Shown here: one piece after another, positions 5,826-7,874 of the stretch | How the letters are laid out: every line of letters begins with the position of its first letter | How positions within the stretch are numbered: position 1 is the stretch's first letter | Assembly (NCBI GenBank): GCA_052386635.1 | Contig: JBQTJY010000044.1 | Coordinates: 1-7,874, forward strand | DNA from: VHBM01 sp052386635 | GTDB taxonomy: Archaea; Thermoproteota; Nitrososphaeria; Nitrososphaerales; Nitrosopumilaceae | Direction: 5' to 3' | DNA length: 7,874 nucleotides | Position numbers and translations under genes: made by a program | Notes under the pieces: generated by a model | Told to the model about the DNA's origin: nothing | What the model saw: only the letters and a program-made list of their open reading frames with translations | Database searches by the model: none

Positions 5826-7349
5826 TTATTGTGGCTCAATTGTTGCAGGTGGTTTACTTGATATCACATAAGTGACCCATGTAACATCATTTATCTCATT
5901 TGTTATTCTGTTGCTGATTTTTTCAAGCAGGCCATCGGGGAGTCTTGTCCAGTCAGCAGTCATCGCATCAATTGAATCAACAACTCGAACCATCACTATA
6001 TTGCCATATTTTCTTTCATCCCCTACAACACCTACAGCCTTGTCATCGCCTACAGCTGCATATGCCTGCCATACCTTATCGTACCACTTTGCTTTTTCAA
6101 GCTCTTCTTCAACAATCTTGCTTGCTATCTTTGAAATCTCTAGTTTCTTTTCTGTTACCTCGCCAACGATTCTAACTGCAAGACCGGGTCCCGGGAATGG
6201 ATGTCGCATAAGCAGTTTTTTTGGAACACCAAGAATCTTTGCTACTTTTCTTACCTCATCTTTGTACAGCTCACGTAACGGTTCTAGGATCTCAAGCTTG
6301 AGCCAGTCAGGCAAACCACCAACATTGTGGTGAGTCTTGATTACAGCAGCAGGCCCCTTTGATACTCCGCTTTCTATAACATCAGGATAAAGGGTTCCCT
6401 GCGCAAGCCATCTAAATGGTCCATTTTTTTCAGCAAATTCTGTAAAGGTTCGTACAAACTCCTCGCCAACAATTTTTCGTTTCTTTTCAGGATCTGACAC
6501 ACCTTCTAGTTTTGACAGAAATTGCTTTTTTGCATCAATTTTTGTAAAATTGACTTTGAAATTTTTTGTAAACATTTCTCCAATTTCTTTTTCTTCATTT
6601 AATCGTAAAAGTCCATTATCTACAAAGATACACTTTAGTCTCTCGCCAATTGCTTTGTGGATAAGCAGTGCAGTAACTGTAGAATCGATTCCACCACTTA
6701 CTGCACACAAAACATTTCCGTCAATTTTTGAAACATCCTTTACAGTTTTTTCAACAAATCCCTCCATTGTCCATTCTTGCTTTGCCTTGCAAATTTTTAG
6801 TACAAAGTTTTTCAAAATCTCAGTTCCCTGCTCTGTATGAACAACTTCTGGGTGGAATTGAATTCCATAGATCGACTTTTCCATGTTTGCAATCGCTGCG
6901 GCCTTTGCACTTTCTGTATGTCCTATTATCTCAAAGTTTTTGGGTACTTGTTCTGCCTCATCGCCATGACTCATCCATGCTCGAATTGATTTTCCTAATC
7001 CACTTAACAGATCAGAGTCATTGTCTACCATCAAAAGTGAGGAACCATATTCCCTGTTTGCACGCTTTACCTTACCGCCATAGTTGTTAACAATAAGCTG
7101 ATGTCCATAACAAACTCCTAAGATTGGCAACTTTAGATCAAATATCTTGTTTTCAGGTATGGGTGCTCCAGAATTGTATACGCTTGCAGGGCCGCCAGAA
7201 AATATTATCCCCCTTGGATTGTACTTTACTAATTCATCAACTGTAATATCAAATGGAACAAGCTCCGCATAAACTGAAAATTCACGTATTCTTCGACAAA
7301 TCAGGTGGCTGTACTGGGATCCAAAGTCCAAAACAACGATTTTGTCCAT
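5826..7349 (-). CDS. guaA: GMP synthase (glutamine-hydrolysing), single-chain
   Basis: A complete 507-residue enzyme making GMP from XMP, ATP and glutamine, the last step of guanine nucleotide synthesis. The N-terminal class I glutamine amidotransferase (about 1-190) has its triad: C80 in GVCYGHQ, and H166 and E168 in FHPEV. The ATP-pyrophosphatase domain follows with the P-loop SGGIDS (218-223) and FVDNGLLRLNE. Further family motifs are THHNVGGLP, RHPFPGPGLAVR, and a C-terminal dimerisation domain ending SSKPPATIEPQ. Many Euryarchaeota split this enzyme into two genes; here it is one chain, as in bacteria. The ATG at 7349 precedes the standard DKIVVLDFGSQYSHLI start and has GTGAT (7357-7353) close upstream, matching part of the 16S tail complement. 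Only 4 bases separate it from the upstream coiled-coil gene, so co-transcription is likely. It converges with the exported-protein gene. Confidence 0.98.
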   Translation of the reverse strand: MDKIVVLDFGSQYSHLICRRIREFSVYAELVPFDITVDELVKYNPRGIIFSGGPASVYNSGAPIPENKIFDLKLPILGVCYGHQLIVNNYGGKVKRANREYGSSLLMVDNDSDLLSGLGKSIRAWMSHGDEAEQVPKNFEIIGHTESAKAAAIANMEKSIYGIQFHPEVVHTEQGTEILKNFVLKICKAKQEWTMEGFVEKTVKDVSKIDGNVLCAVSGGIDSTVTALLIHKAIGERLKCIFVDNGLLRLNEEKEIGEMFTKNFKVNFTKIDAKKQFLSKLEGVSDPEKKRKIVGEEFVRTFTEFAEKNGPFRWLAQGTLYPDVIESGVSKGPAAVIKTHHNVGGLPDWLKLEILEPLRELYKDEVRKVAKILGVPKKLLMRHPFPGPGLAVRIVGEVTEKKLEISKIASKIVEEELEKAKWYDKVWQAYAAVGDDKAVGVVGDERKYGNIVMVRVVDSIDAMTADWTRLPDGLLEKISNRITNEINDVTWVTYVISSKPPATIEPQ

Positions 7350-7353
7350 AAAA

Positions 7354-7874
7354 TCACTTGCTTAAATTATCAATCATCTTTGATAAAGACCAAGCAGCAG
7401 TATTGATTATCTCATTTACCCTTTCTTTTTGGCGATAGTTTTTGACTATTATTTCGCGAAGTGTTGTGCCATTTTTGTTTATGACGCAGTCAATTACCAA
7501 TCCTTTTTGGATTATGCCATTGTCTGCATCTGCACTATCCTTTCTTTTCATCTCGCCAATTATTCTATCAAGGAAAAATGACTTGAACGGTGGTGTTTCC
7601 TCGTTAAGACCTACGCCTTGCTCTAAAATTATTGAGACTTGGTCTGGGGTAACATAGGCATTTGCAATAAGTGTGCCATCGCCACTTTTTGTAATTGGTA
7701 TGATAGATTCATCTTTTTTATTTGGTTCTAACATTGAAGCCTTTGTAAAGCTTGACTGCTTTATTATAGAATTTAAGACTGACAGATTTTTTTCAAGGAG
7801 TTCGATTTCATCTTTATGCTGTCTTATTTTTTCAGAAATTTTTTGCTGTAACTCTAAAATTTCACGGATCTGTT
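7354..7874 (-). CDS. Uncharacterised protein with N-terminal coiled coil (start outside window)
   Basis: The frame is open from the window edge to a TGA at 7356-7354, giving about 172 residues without a stop. I do not recognise the family. The visible N-terminal part, QIREILELQQKISEKIRQHK then DEIELLEKNLSVLNSIIK, is charged with Leu/Ile at heptad-like spacing and reads as a coiled coil of about 35-40 residues. A linker (KDESIIPITKSGDGTLI) leads to a mixed domain of about 110 residues with ANAYVTPDQVSIILEQGVGL, FKSFFLDRIIGEMKRKDS, GLVIDCVINKNGTTLREIIV and a helical end (NEIINTAAWSLSKMIDNL). There is no signal peptide or membrane segment in the visible part. An ATG at 7734 would give a 126-residue form, but the upstream frame looks coding, so I treat the gene as partial. 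It sits 4 bases upstream of guaA, suggesting an operon; a role in purine synthesis would be guesswork. Confidence 0.75.
   Translation of the reverse strand, partial: QIREILELQQKISEKIRQHKDEIELLEKNLSVLNSIIKQSSFTKASMLEPNKKDESIIPITKSGDGTLIANAYVTPDQVSIILEQGVGLNEETPPFKSFFLDRIIGEMKRKDSADADNGIIQKGLVIDCVINKNGTTLREIIVKNYRQKERVNEIINTAAWSLSKMIDNLSK
7761..7769 (-). promoter_or_regulatory. Possible internal TATA-like box before ATG 7734
   Basis: On the - strand this reads CTATAATAA, the same string as the element at 882-890 before the deaminase gene. A centre near 7765 predicts a transcript start near 7739, five bases before an in-frame ATG at 7734. It lies inside an apparently coding coiled-coil region, so it may be chance, or an internal promoter that also feeds guaA. 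Confidence 0.25.

Overview
This AT-rich window looks like chromosomal sequence from an archaeon, most likely an ammonia-oxidising thaumarchaeon (Nitrososphaeria, Nitrosopumilus/Nitrosarchaeum-like). The evidence is a group II chaperonin (thermosome), the archaeal/eukaryotic ribosomal proteins S27e and L44e, an archaeal CobY-type cobamide guanylyltransferase, TATA-box-like promoters with little or no 5' leader, and a secreted Thr/Glu-rich protein whose C-terminal two-cysteine motif I associate with thaumarchaeal exported proteins. The taxon is inferred from gene content and recalled family resemblance, not from a marker-gene search.

Left part (1-912): the 3' end of a cobY-like gene on the + strand runs tail to tail into a - strand pair, L44e then S27e. 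These two are translationally coupled by an ATGA overlap, and the S27e end overlaps the cobY end by 18 bases. Between L44e and the next + strand gene lies a short AT-rich divergent promoter region.

Middle part (910-5791, all +): an adenine-deaminase-like amidohydrolase with altered active-site motifs, a complete thermosome subunit, a Mak/fructokinase-like ROK sugar kinase, and a small exported acidic protein. Three of these four genes appear to start with TTG or GTG. TATA-like boxes precede the genes, so they look like separate transcription units rather than one operon.

Right part (5826-7874, all -): a full-length fused GMP synthase (guaA) lies four bases downstream of an unrecognised coiled-coil-containing protein that runs off the window edge. 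The two are probably one operon. A T-rich tract at about 5801-5810 ends the + strand genes facing guaA.

Most of the window is housekeeping: translation, protein folding, purine metabolism and cofactor synthesis. The adenine-deaminase-like protein and GMP synthase both touch purine metabolism, but nothing shows they are co-regulated. I see no mobile element, CRISPR array, tRNA or rRNA, and no gene-free stretch above 300 bases. The parts least explained are the exported acidic protein, the coiled-coil partner of guaA and the divergent deaminase.
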